A stretch of DNA of 64,000 bases. Origin: Physcomitrium patens (Eukaryota > Streptophyta > Bryopsida > Funariales > Funariaceae). The notes under the pieces are model-generated. The model was not told the DNA's origin. It ran no database searches and saw only the letters and a program-made list of their open reading frames with translations. This document shows, piece after piece, positions 11,201 through 21,514 of this stretch; positions within the stretch are counted from its first letter, which is position 1, and each line of letters starts with the position of its first letter. The DNA is taken from contig NC_037254.1 of assembly GCF_000002425.4 (NCBI RefSeq), positions 12,686,934 through 12,750,933 of the forward strand. The letters are read 5' to 3'. Both the position numbers and the translations under genes were made by a program.

Positions 11201-12945
11201 GTATGAGTTCATCTGCAATGGATCACTGGACGGGCATCTTTATGGTGAGTCATTCTCAAGTACTCTTTATACAAGTTTTTGACTTGATGAACCTGCTTCA
11301 TGCTCTCAACTGCTCAACGGGGTGTCGGTGTCGTTCGCGTAGTTCATTTGTGATTGTGTGTACTTTTGGTGCTGCAGAGCGAGACAGGCCTGTTTTGGAG
11401 TGGAGCTCGCGCCATAAGATAGCTGTTGGAACAGCTCGAGGTTTAAGATATTTGCATGAGGATTGTCGGGTTGGTTGTATTGTGCACAGAGACTTGCGTC
11501 CCAACAATATTCTGCTTACCCACGACTTTGAACCTATGGTATGCATCGTAGCAGAAATTCTTTTCAATTCAAGTAGTTCCATTTCCTACTCCTAAGCTGG
11601 CAGATTCTTACACTTGAGTAGTCATTGAGAGAAGTTTTGTTCTTTGGATATCAGGTGGGAGATTTTGGACTCGCAAGATGGCAGCCAGACGGACATTGTG
11701 GTGTGGAGACCAGGGTTATTGGCACTTTCGGGTATATGTGATCACGCTCAGATTTATTCTCTTCTGATAACCCAAATCTTTATTGGTTATACATTCCACC
11801 TTGTAGACTGATTTCCTTCATCGCTAATAATTTATTGATTGCCAAATGGGTTATAGGTACTTGGCTCCAGAATATACTCAGCATGGTCAGATTACAGACA
11901 AGGCAGACGTGTATTCGTTTGGTGTTGTGCTTCTGGAGCTTATCACGGGTCGCAAAGCTATTGACATCAACCGTCCCAGAGGGGAGCAGTGTTTAACAGA
12001 ATGGGTATGTGTAGTTGTTCATTTCAAGTGGCCCTCTAATGGTGTATTTTTCTTCTGATTGATTAATAACCGCACACTTGAACTCTGATCCTAGGCCGCA
12101 TTCTGAAATCCTTCAGGTTTGTATGCTAAGTCGTTATCAATCGTATAGTTTGCAAGGTTACCAGCGAGAGACCTAATCTACTTGTGGTTCTGCAGGCAAG
12201 GCCCTTGTTGGAGGAAAGAGGTACTCTTCCAATAGATCCACGGCTCGAGAAACGCTTTTCGGACACCGAAATGGAAAGCATGTTGCATGCGGCATCATGT
12301 TGTATACGCAGGGATCCCTCAGTTCGACCGCGTATGGCACAGGTTGGTGGGACTTCCGTGTGCTTGATTTGAAAAATGAGAGGTTTGAACGTGTCCTGGA
12401 ATCAGTCGTCAGGGTATTTTTGGCGGGATAGACCCTGTTTCATAGGTTGCTTGCGTGTTGTTGATGAGCGTCAAAAAACACATACTTCTCTCCTGCTCAT
12501 CCCTGTCTTGCACCTCCAGGTCCTGCGGATGCTTGAAGGGGAGATGATTTTCGATGCAAATAGTTCTCCTGCTTCAGGATATTTTGCTGGAAGATTGAAC
12601 AACAATCACATGACTTATTATCCGGTGGCTGGGCCTGCCCCCCGGGAAGAGGTGAAATATCCGAATTTTGTGAGCCCTCAAAGTGAGTACAATTCAAAAT
12701 ATTCGTCTCCCAACAGGAAAAACGGTAACCTGCCATATGGCCCTATGATTTCAAGCCCCAAAGTAAGGCATAGTTCAGCCACAAAAGACTCCATCAAAAA
12801 GCTACCAGTGGTAGCTTCTCATCTTGGCCAAGACGGTCAAAAGCTGAGCTACGAAGCTCTAAGAGCTGCCTACATGGATAAGGTTTCTCCACATCATGTG
12901 ACAGCGTCGGCCTATGAAAGTTACCAACTTGGAAAGGATTTTTAG
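8213..12945 (+). CDS. receptor-like cytoplasmic kinase with N-terminal USP-like domain (10 exons)
   Basis: Exons: 8213-8423, 9072-9256, 9444-9538, 9723-10327, 10489-11244, 11378-11538, 11655-11731, 11857-12004, 12196-12342, 12520-12945; 936 residues. Residues about 20-205 form a universal-stress-protein-like (adenine nucleotide alpha-hydrolase) fold, ending in [17 protein letters not shown] and CNIVIVKP. A Ser-rich linker (about 210-495) follows, then [15 protein letters not shown] and a kinase domain from about 520 to 800. Visible kinase motifs: AEGGYGSV loop, AVKQYK lysine, [16 protein letters not shown] and APEYTQHG. There is no signal peptide or membrane span. The catalytic loop has Arg where most active kinases have Lys (HRDLK), as is usual in this plant family, often labelled inactive kinase SELMODRAFT_444075-like. 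Likely a stress-signalling kinase or pseudokinase at the membrane or in the cytosol; substrate unknown. The start at 8213 was chosen because the USP domain begins soon after it. Confidence 0.93.
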
Positions 12946-14660
12946 TTGCTTTCCAAGTGGTTGCATTGTCTTCTATTGGGAGCGGTTCAATAGAAGGGTG
13001 TTTCGGAGAGTGAGTTTTGGAGACCAGGCCTGGTCTGGTCTGGATGAGGCTCTCGGTTATTTGTTTATATTTACATGAGTATGGCATACCCGATGAACAT
13101 TGTACATTGCTTTTGCAACCAAGGTACAGGTGTAGTGGACAAGCCGGGAGGTGAAATTGTAGATAAATCCCTTAATACTCTGACCCCTTGATAGGATTGA
13201 AGACACCTATTCATTTATGTCAACTGATCTCATGGCCCAGTCTTTGAGTCACCTTACTAGAAGGTGTGATTCAGAGTACGCAGATTCCAATAAAATATCC
13301 CTGCTGCTACTGTGGGTGTATTACGATATGGTGATCAAAATAGTCCAACTCGGTGGGGACCAGCAGTGGTTGGTTGATGCTGCTCACGAGGAGTCCATGA
13401 TAGTCTGATGCCTTAATAACTTGCCAGGGTAGGACTTGTGACCGCAATTGTGATGGCTCAGGTTATGTGGGTGTATGACTAGGCAAGTCACTGGTTTCCA
13501 CGGTTTTTTCCCTCGGTTTCAGTTGCATTATTACTGGTATAATGTATTGGAATTTGTTTCCAAGTGTTTTGGTTGCAGTTGTGCTGTCGACACTAATTGC
13601 ACCGCTCTGTACACTAGTTTTTGGGGGTCCAGCTGAGTAACGTATTTGGAGTTTGAAAGGGATGGAGTTGCGTGTGTCCTAATTTCTGTTCAGGAAGTTT
13701 ATATTTATATATATATATATATATATATACACATTTATATTTACATTAATTAATGTAAGGGCTTTAGGTAGCTTGCCAAAGTTGGAAGTTGGCGAAATTA
13801 TTGTGCTGCTATTCCTTCTCACACAAGCTGCTTTTCTTCAAGGTATGTTCTAATACAATACTGTCTTTTAACTACCCAAGTAGTCTTTCCACAGTTTTTC
13901 CTCCAAGTTTACACCATTTTCCTCTACCATACCAAAGCTCTCATTATGAATTCTGATGTTTGCTTTGACACGTCCGCCGTTATGGCCATTGTCTGATGTG
14001 TCATTTTTCCTATCCAGATAGATAATTTTGACTTTTGTTTTACGGTCTGTTTTAATGATTTTCTGGACTTGATTGGATATGTATATAGCTCTGCCGAGTA
14101 CTGAGTAACGATGAAAGCTTTTACACGAGTCAGTCCGGTGTGATCTTTATGGAGTGCTATGCGAGGCATGCGTGTACAGAAGACCGCTGAGGTGTCACCA
14201 TCTTGTAGCTCACTGCCATCATAGCCTTGAAATTGCACGCTACAACGATCGTACTGCCTGCTTAACCGCAGAGGCTATTGATTACCCTTTTGCTTGAATC
14301 AAACCAGATTGTGAACTAAATCAAACTTGAATGTAAAAATTCTGAACTTGAGATAATCTCTACAACTCTAATGCGCAATGAATTTGTTCCAAGGGTATCC
14401 AAAAACACGACTTCTGTTTAATACGGCACCACTACCGATCATTATGGAATGATAAGACGCAGGATAACGAGACAGTAAGATGTAATGATCCGACCTGTGC
14501 CGTCGGAAAAATGATATAACAGCATGGCTTTTTAGAATAGCTGCAGAGCAGCCAAACTAAAGAGGCGAATCATAGTTTATCGTACAGTGGTCTTCTCAAG
14601 TACCAAGGTGCAAGCTCTTCATCCAGCATTCCTGATTACATGTCCTCGTCTAGACGGCTG
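12946..14660. other. 3' flank and intergenic DNA after the kinase gene
   Basis: No recognised gene. Likely 3' UTR followed by intergenic sequence; a TA microsatellite lies at about 13705-13729. Short open frames on both strands (for example 13924-14238 minus) show no family features. Confidence 0.5.
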
Positions 14661-14765
14661 TGAAGGCTCCGTCATTGACATGCTCTAGAAGGACGACGTA
14701 GTGAAGGCTCCGTCATTGACATGCTCTAGAAGGACGACGTAGTGAAGGCTCCGTCATTGACATGA
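14661..14765. repeat. 41-bp tandem repeat, about 2.5 copies
   Basis: Units begin at 14661, 14702 and 14743 with TGAAGGCTCCGTCATTGACA. The first two 41-bp units are identical; the third breaks off after about 22 bp. Identity between units implies recent duplication. The repeat overlaps the 3' end of a minus-strand open frame. Confidence 0.9.
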
Positions 14766-15021
14766 TTCCAATGGACGGCGGCACACGAAGACTGCCTCCA
14801 CTGCACGATGGGGCTCGTCTGACAAGGTCTTCATAGATATGGCGCTCATGACGATGCTCCAAGTACCGCAAGGCCTCGGGCTCCGGAACTGGAAAACTGA
14901 CGCCGAGTGGTGAACAGAACATGGTCTGGAGATGAGTGAACAGAGCAGGGAATGTCAATGACGCATTCATGGGATCCAGTTTCTTCAGGTCATAAGCGCT
15001 TGGATGTTCCACAGCCGTCAA
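14713..15021 (-). CDS. unrecognised open frame, possible last exon of a minus-strand gene
   Basis: A 102-codon open stretch with balanced composition (AYDLKKLDPMNASLTFPALF, HIYEDLVRRAP) starts from TTG, not ATG. A TTCACAG sequence just upstream on the minus strand could be a splice acceptor. Its C-terminus is encoded by the 41-bp tandem repeat. I do not recognise the product and no upstream exon was confirmed, so it may be chance. Confidence 0.2.
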   Translation of the reverse strand: MTAVEHPSAYDLKKLDPMNASLTFPALFTHLQTMFCSPLGVSFPVPEPEALRYLEHRHERHIYEDLVRRAPSCSGGSLRVPPSIGIMSMTEPSLRRPSRACQ

Positions 15022-16680
15022 AGGCCTGTGAACAACCCAGTCACTCGATCATAAATTCGGCGGTGAATTGGGTCTGCAACACCTTCACTTGCTGGATTGT
15101 GGCACCCGCATACCCATCATGCATTTTGCGCAGCATTCGCCCTAATTGTCCTCTTGATATTGATAAGCTTCAGCTTGCTTCTAAGCCCACTTTCCTGCGT
15201 TGATGATTTCCGCAGGTTGTGCCGCAGTTTCTCAGGGGTGGGGGGACTTCGTTTTTGTGGATCTGAGGAAGGCTATCCCAGAGAAGTTGCGATTCTGTGC
15301 GCAGAAATGGCTCATGGTGCTCATTTCAGGCGCTCCTCTCCTCGATTTTTTCCCAGAATGCGCGTAGCATGATGGAAACGAAGCTTATTCCTTCGCATCC
15401 TCGCGCCTTCTCGATTATGATTTTGTACATCATTCCTCCAGAATTGAGGAATGATCTGAGGAAGATGATTGTTTATTGAAGTAAAAAATCTCCTCGCTGC
15501 TTTTGGGCTGGTGTGTTTGCGAGACTACGACTGTACAAAATCTCAGGCGTGTCTAGCAATTTTTAAACTTATAAGGTTGAAAATGAGAGATTTTTCTCAA
15601 CCACGTGGGTAATGTAGATTGTTCCAAGTCCATTCTGCAATCTGATGCCTTGGAAGTGTACAATCTGCGTCTCGCGACGAATCCTACCATCTTTTGCAAT
15701 ATTCGTCAGACAAAAACACAATTAGCGTGAGCAGCAACACGTTCGTTTTAGAGGTTTACCGTCTACACCTTGTCAACCCGTTGACTTAAATCCCCTAATT
15801 GCGAGGTTGTTGCAATGTTTCGGAAATCAAGCAGAAAATGGGGAGAAGAACTGTTTGTTTGCGAGTTTTTGTTGCGAAGCAGCTGGTTAGCGCGGAGAGT
15901 TCTTGAAGAAAATATTGAGAAATCTCGAAGGGGGCAGAGAAAAGATCGTCGTTGACATGGCGAGCTTGGCTACCGAAAGCACTGTAATCACGGTGCGTGT
16001 GGCTTCTGTGGGTCCAAGGAGTGAAACGGCGGGGAATTATAGCAGCAGCGGTGTCATGATACAAGATGTGGCATAGAGAAGAGTAGTTCGTGTGAAAGCC
16101 TGCAACATCACCGTGTCGACAAATTCGGTGACTGGAGTGGTGATTTGAGCCTTTCAGCGAGTTGTTGCATGATCAGCTTGTGAATGTTTCCACATTGCTG
16201 CAATCAGATTCGTCACCTCGGCAGCGGTCCTCACTTGCCTTGCAAAGCTGTCATCAATGGACAAATCAAGCATTGTTTCACGATTCCTTACCACTACCAT
16301 CCGCTTAAGGAGGGTTACTACTGCTCAGTCACAGCGAATTTATATTGCAGAGATGAAATTCTGGAGGGGTCGAAACAGGAATCACCCAAACTTGACTGTT
16401 TTCAGTGGTGATCTTGCTTTTGTTTGATGAATTTCCTCGGCCATCTGGCAAGATGTATTCGACATGCTAAACCCTACAAAGAATGTCTCTCATACTTTCA
16501 GTTCGATGTGCAACTTTGAGCCTCTTTCAATCGTGTCTTCGTCTTCGTCTTCTTCTTCTTCTTCTGCTTCTTCATCTTCACTTGCTGGAAAGATTATACC
16601 GATTCTATCTCGGAACATTACACTTCGCACAACTTAAAATCATTCAGTCGGTGTGCGATCTTTTTTCATAATTGAAGGTT
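15022..16680. other. unassigned DNA of gene-like composition
   Basis: Base composition resembles the genic parts of the window more than the AT-rich spacers. Short open frames occur on both strands (15097-15372 plus with one hydrophobic stretch but no ATG; 15795-16064 minus; 16184-16411 plus). None matches a family I know or shares a splice pattern with a neighbour. A CTT/CTG trinucleotide run lies at about 16545-16576. A non-coding or lineage-specific transcript is possible. Confidence 0.35.
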
Positions 16681-17466
16681 TACTGAATTAAGCAAAGGGG
16701 ACTTGCATTTGGTGTGCAATATTGACGATATCTAATCCCGCAGTATTGTGACTTAAGAGAAGCATGGACTGACAATCTTCTGGACCTCCAAACATAAATC
16801 TTCTGAATGTCGGACCCAATTGGAGTCAGTTCATTACTCAAATGCACTCTATCTAGATCATACTGGCCATGCTCAGAATGCTGTTCAGCTATGGAGTTGG
16901 TAGTTTGAGAGCAATCAGTAACTCCACGTCACTGTTCTTAACTTGAGTTCAGTGCAAACTCACTTGCTTTTCGTGATCTGAGATTGCTAAATGGGCTTGA
17001 TTGTGGTCCGGACAATTTTGCTGCTGAAGTTCATGAGATCTGCACATAGCCGACTGTCCATTTGTTGAAGGAGAGTTTCTCACACAAACAGGGATTCCCG
17101 CAACATTGGGTTGTTAAAAACTGGAATTGATCACTGCATTTTTGTTATCTTTGAGTGATATTTCTCTGCTTTGAAGCAATGTCTTTAATTGTGAGATTCC
17201 GACTGTTGTGATTTTGTTCCCATCTTTCCTGATTACATGGATTTCGTAGTATTGGTTCTATGCTTCTCTTGTCATGTAATACAATGGGTTAATGTGCTCT
17301 TACAGTATAATGCCACTTTGTAAGGTTATTGTTATAAAATATCAAAAACTGGGTTGGGTTGGTAATAAAAATTGGTTGAAAATTCATTTAAGTACTAAAA
17401 ATACTAGAGAAAATCCAAGTTATTAATAAATAAAAAAGAAGATGATATAGATATTGTTGGCTACAA

Positions 17467-17505
<39 letters not shown>

Positions 17506-17610
17506 ATTATTGATTAGTTTTGAAATTAAAGATATTAAATCTTGTGTTAAGATTCATTTTGATAGAATCTCTTATTTACAAAATTTTAATTTTTTACAAT
17601 TTTAGGTACC

Positions 17611-17649
<39 letters not shown>

Positions 17650-17739
17650 AAGATACAATGTAATTTCTTTAGAATTGATTTTTTGACAAGTTGATGTATA
17701 TGGTATAAAATTTTAAAATAAAATTGAGATAAAAATATC

Positions 17740-17779
<40 letters not shown>

Positions 17780-18092
17780 ATTCAAAAGAATTATATAAAA
17801 TGATATATGAATTTTCTTAGTTTATATATTTTTTAAAATAAAAAATATATTTGATTAATTAAATAAAGTTATTGATATATAATTCAAAGATCTTTGATAT
17901 AGAAGGTTTTCATGAAATAAATTTGTAGGCAATTAATTTTATATGTATGCACATATTGCTCATTGAGACAATATTTTGACTTCTTGCTTGTTATTCATTA
18001 CAAATACTATTGCAACATTTATTGTCATTCATTGTACTACAACTTCACTCATAATCCTATTTCTTTTATTTCTTTAATTTTATAGGGCATTG
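16681..18092. other. spacer grading into AT-rich DNA before the retrotransposon cluster
   Basis: No recognised gene. A run of about 29 T lies at 17471-17499, and TA microsatellites at about 17617-17646 and 17741-17774. The sequence becomes strongly AT-rich from about 17330. Confidence 0.5.
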
Positions 18093-18326
18093 TGTCATAG
18101 ATATACATAAGTATTCTAGTAAATATCTATATAATTAGGTAGAAGTAGATAAAAATAAATTAAAGTAGATTAATTTTATAATACCTTCTAGAAAAGCTTC
18201 TTAGAAGCTTTATAGATGTTGCTTTGATTTTACATATGTTTATAATTAATTGGTAGGTTAGAAACTTGATCATCAAGGTTAATCACATGTTGGTAGCTTG
18301 TGGAACAAGCTAACTATGTAGCGCAC
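18093..18326 (+). repeat. Element B 5' LTR, first part
   Basis: Starts TGTCATAG and aligns with the start of the 3' LTR at 32126 (TGTTATGG). It is interrupted at 18326 by element C; the last five bases, CGCAC, are the target-site duplication. Contains TTCTAGAA and GAAGC motifs, which are half-formed heat-shock-element units. Confidence 0.85.
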
Positions 18327-19034
18327 TGTAGAATAGGCAAATAAACTTTGTGGTAAGTTATTGATTGGTTATTGATAACCTTGAGAATTAGACTGATGGT
18401 TAGGCAGTTTAGTTGGTAACAATAGGTTGTTAGTAGAATAAATGGTTAAGAATTCAAAGGATCATAATCTTTGGAATCCACTGGCCGACAGATCATCTTT
18501 TGGTAGGATAAAGAGGTTGACGAAAGAGAGATCAGGGCCAGACTATGAGAGTCATAAGCCAAGGGGCTAGACTATGATAGTCGTAAGCTGGGGCAAGCTT
18601 GGTGCTACATCTTTTTTGTTTCTTTGTTGTTGACAAGTAATGAATAGTTTCTGAATACTGAGAAGTTAGTATGGAGTGCCAGATTGTGAGAGTCGTAAGG
18701 CGAGATATTGAATTCTGTGTGATGAATTGAGAAACTAAATACAATAGATAAGCTAGAGATCACTAATTGAATATAAGTAAGCGGGAGATGAACTGATAAG
18801 AATATGGAAGTATTGTTGAATTGATAGTCGTAGAATAGATTATGTGTTGAATTAAGATGGAAGTAGTAAGTCTTGGTGTTTTGTAGTTTGATAATTAATT
18901 TAGATAGGCAGAGTATAGTCAATTGTGACACTAACAGACCCAATTTATATAACCAGTCTTTCTCCGTGTTCGAACCTACTTCTATTACTTCAATTGCTTT
19001 AGTATATTGAAGCTTGAACACAACAAGAACAACA
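18327..19034 (+). repeat. Element C 5' LTR (708 bp)
   Basis: Closely matches 25786-26464. It has two adjacent copies (about 18537-18600) of a roughly 30-bp unit containing GACTATGAGAGTC or GACTATGATAGTCG; the other LTR has one copy, which explains most of the 29-bp length difference. A third, more distant copy of the motif lies near 18683. Confidence 0.88.
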
Positions 19035-19037
19035 TTT

Positions 19038-19054
19038 TGGCACTGCTACCGAGG
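19038..19054 (+). other. Element C primer-binding site
   Basis: TGGCACTGCTACCGAGG starts four bases after the 5' LTR. It differs from the usual plant TGGCGCCGTTGCCGGGG site only by transitions, which fits decay of an Athila/Tat-type priming site. Confidence 0.6.
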
Positions 19055-19439
19055 AAATGATAACAATATGAAATATTAGAAATTGATTGTATGGTAGATA
19101 GAATTATATGTTGAATGAGAATGTGAAAAGAACCAGTTTTAGGGTTACAAATATGTGAGTTATAATTCAAGGCAGTATTGATTTTGTAAAAAAGAATGAA
19201 AGATTATGAGTGATAATCATGAAGGGGAGGATTATCAAAGAATTAATCGACAAGCGAAAGAAAGACATGAGCAATTACACATAAGAAATCTCCTACGGGA
19301 ACGATAAATAGGAATTATAGGTCTAGGTAAAATCAAAGGAAGAAAAATTCAAATTCAAATAGCAAAGAGACCAGTGATAACACCAATGGCCGTGGGAGTG
19401 CCAGAAGTACCAATTACAGTATAAATAGGAGCAGTAGGA

Positions 19440-20945
19440 GACCGAACTACAAGTGTGGCACCATTATCTACTTTTAGTGGTTGGCCGGGCTCTGATCTTG
19501 ATCACCATATATCTCAATTCTTGATAGCTTATGTGGCTAATAATGGTAGAACTGAAGACATTTAATTGAGATGGTTGCCAGCAACTTTAAAAGATATAGC
19601 TTTTGAGTGGTATATTCGGCAACCGATGGATAGATTTCCCAATTGAGAGGCCTTGAAGAATGCCTTCCTAATCCATTTTAGACCAATTGGATTTGAAGAT
19701 CGGCTTAGAGAAAGTTTTATGAATAGCAGGATGTTTGCGAGGGAATTAGTGGAGTCATATTATGGCCGGGTTACGGATATACTTTGTAAATGGACAAATA
19801 ATCAAATGCCAGATGCGTTTATATTGTCGATATTAATCAATGGTTTGCATCCACCAAAATTGAAAATATTTGTAAAAGAGTCTCGACCAACTACGGTAGA
19901 GGCATCATTAGCACGAGCAAAGGTGTGGAAAGAATGTCATTATGACCAATTGTTAACAGTGGGGGCCACGATGATTCCAAGTTCAGGAAGCCAACAAATA
20001 CAATCGGAAAATGTGTCGATGGATAATTATCCATAAATGGCTGCATCCAACATGAAGAATGTTATGTTGCAAAAATCAATTAATGCTACACTACTCCAAG
20101 CAATAGCACCAATAACAATGACACCTTATTGTACATCGCCAACCTATCAACAACCGGAGTTGCTCACAAATGCGACTGTTAAAGATCCACATGAAGCCTT
20201 GTTATTAAATCTAACAAAGAAGATGGAAGAATTGGCCATGAATTTGGCTAAAGACAAGGAGAAATGACATAAGTCTTCTAATACGAGACCTAATGTATGG
20301 TATAATAATTGTAAGGGACAAGGTCATTTTGATACGGAATGTCCAACACCCAGATAAACGAGTGTTCAATGTACATTTTGTGAAAGAAAGTACCCTACTC
20401 AAAACTGCTGGCATTTACAAAGGCAACAACAGTTCAATAACCAAACAATATAGCCAACTCAATGGAATGTTAATTAAGTACAGATTAAAAATATGGATGG
20501 TTGGAATAGTAATCGTTCAAATCGACCTAATCATGACTTTGGAAATTTTTAAAATAGTAATTATAATCCGGTTTATGGAACAAAGATGCAGAATAGTGGA
20601 AATAATCAAGGGGGTAATCTCCAAACTATACCAATTCAATAATCCAATTCTTGACCAATAGCAACTGGTCAGCCAGGATTATTTACTATAGCTACCTGGA
20701 ATCGGCTTAGTAGATATATTCCAGTGGAGACTCTAAATGTACTTGACGATATAGATTGAAAATCACTACATTGCTACTAGTGCCGGCAAATTGGTCATTA
20801 TGCCAGTAAATGTCCTAATTCAAGGTTTATAGACGAATATGCTATAGTATGTTGAAATTATAAGCAATCGGGTCATTTTTATTATCAATGCAATGTTCCA
20901 TTTAACCCTAATAATCATGTTCAGAAGATACAATCGACTGTAAAA
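19440..20945 (+). pseudogene. Element C gag remnant with several CCHC zinc knuckles
   Basis: A retrotransposon gag domain is readable at about 19450-20010 (EWYIRQPMDRFPN, RELVESYYGRVTDILCKW), with stops at Gln and Trp positions. Downstream lie CCHC-type knuckles: 20301-20342 (first Cys now Tyr), a degenerate one at about 20370-20408, 20772-20813 (CRQIGHYASKCP with a TAG inside) and 20850-20891 (CX-to-stop and a Cys-to-Tyr change). Most plant gypsy gags have one knuckle, so this arrangement is unusual. Each lost Cys or Trp is explained by a single transition. The capsid/nucleocapsid role is inferred from the family. Confidence 0.7.
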
Positions 20946-21514
20946 ATTGTAGAGGAAAAAAATAACGGGACATAGGAATTACTAGTTCATTGCGTAGAAG
21001 TAGTCCAAGCTGTCCATACAAGAAGTCAGCAAAAGGAGAAAGGACCAATTCAACATTTGGGTGATTTTGAAGCGAAGGGCCAATTACGAGGACATCCAAT
21101 CCAGGTCATGATATGGGCCCCTTACTCAGTATAAGACCTGAATCGGTTGTGCATCCCAATGAGGTATCAATTACGGAGGCTTCAGTTCCATGTCAAGCTG
21201 TTCCATTTTCTACATAGTTTTGAGAAACGTTCTTTCCATTGAAAGATCTTCTAAGAGGCGTGAATTCCAACGAACCAATATCAGCCCAATTAGGAGAACA
21301 ATCTTACCTGTTGAAAGAACCGATTATACATGCTCTGTCAAATTCAGTTCCAGTAGCTTTACCAATTTCTAATATAAAAAAAATTAATTTACTTACGTCG
21401 GTGTCTAGGACTGGGAAGAAGAAACGGACATTGGAAATTATCATTAATACAGAACCATATGATATTCTAAAAGATCTGGACACCATACAGTCCACAATCT
21501 CTATGAAGTAACTA

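Noticed and set aside
15795..16411. Minus frame 15795-16064 and plus frame 16184-16411 as small genes
   Set aside because: Short, no family features, no plausible splice partners; plus frame has several Cys and His but no regular spacing.
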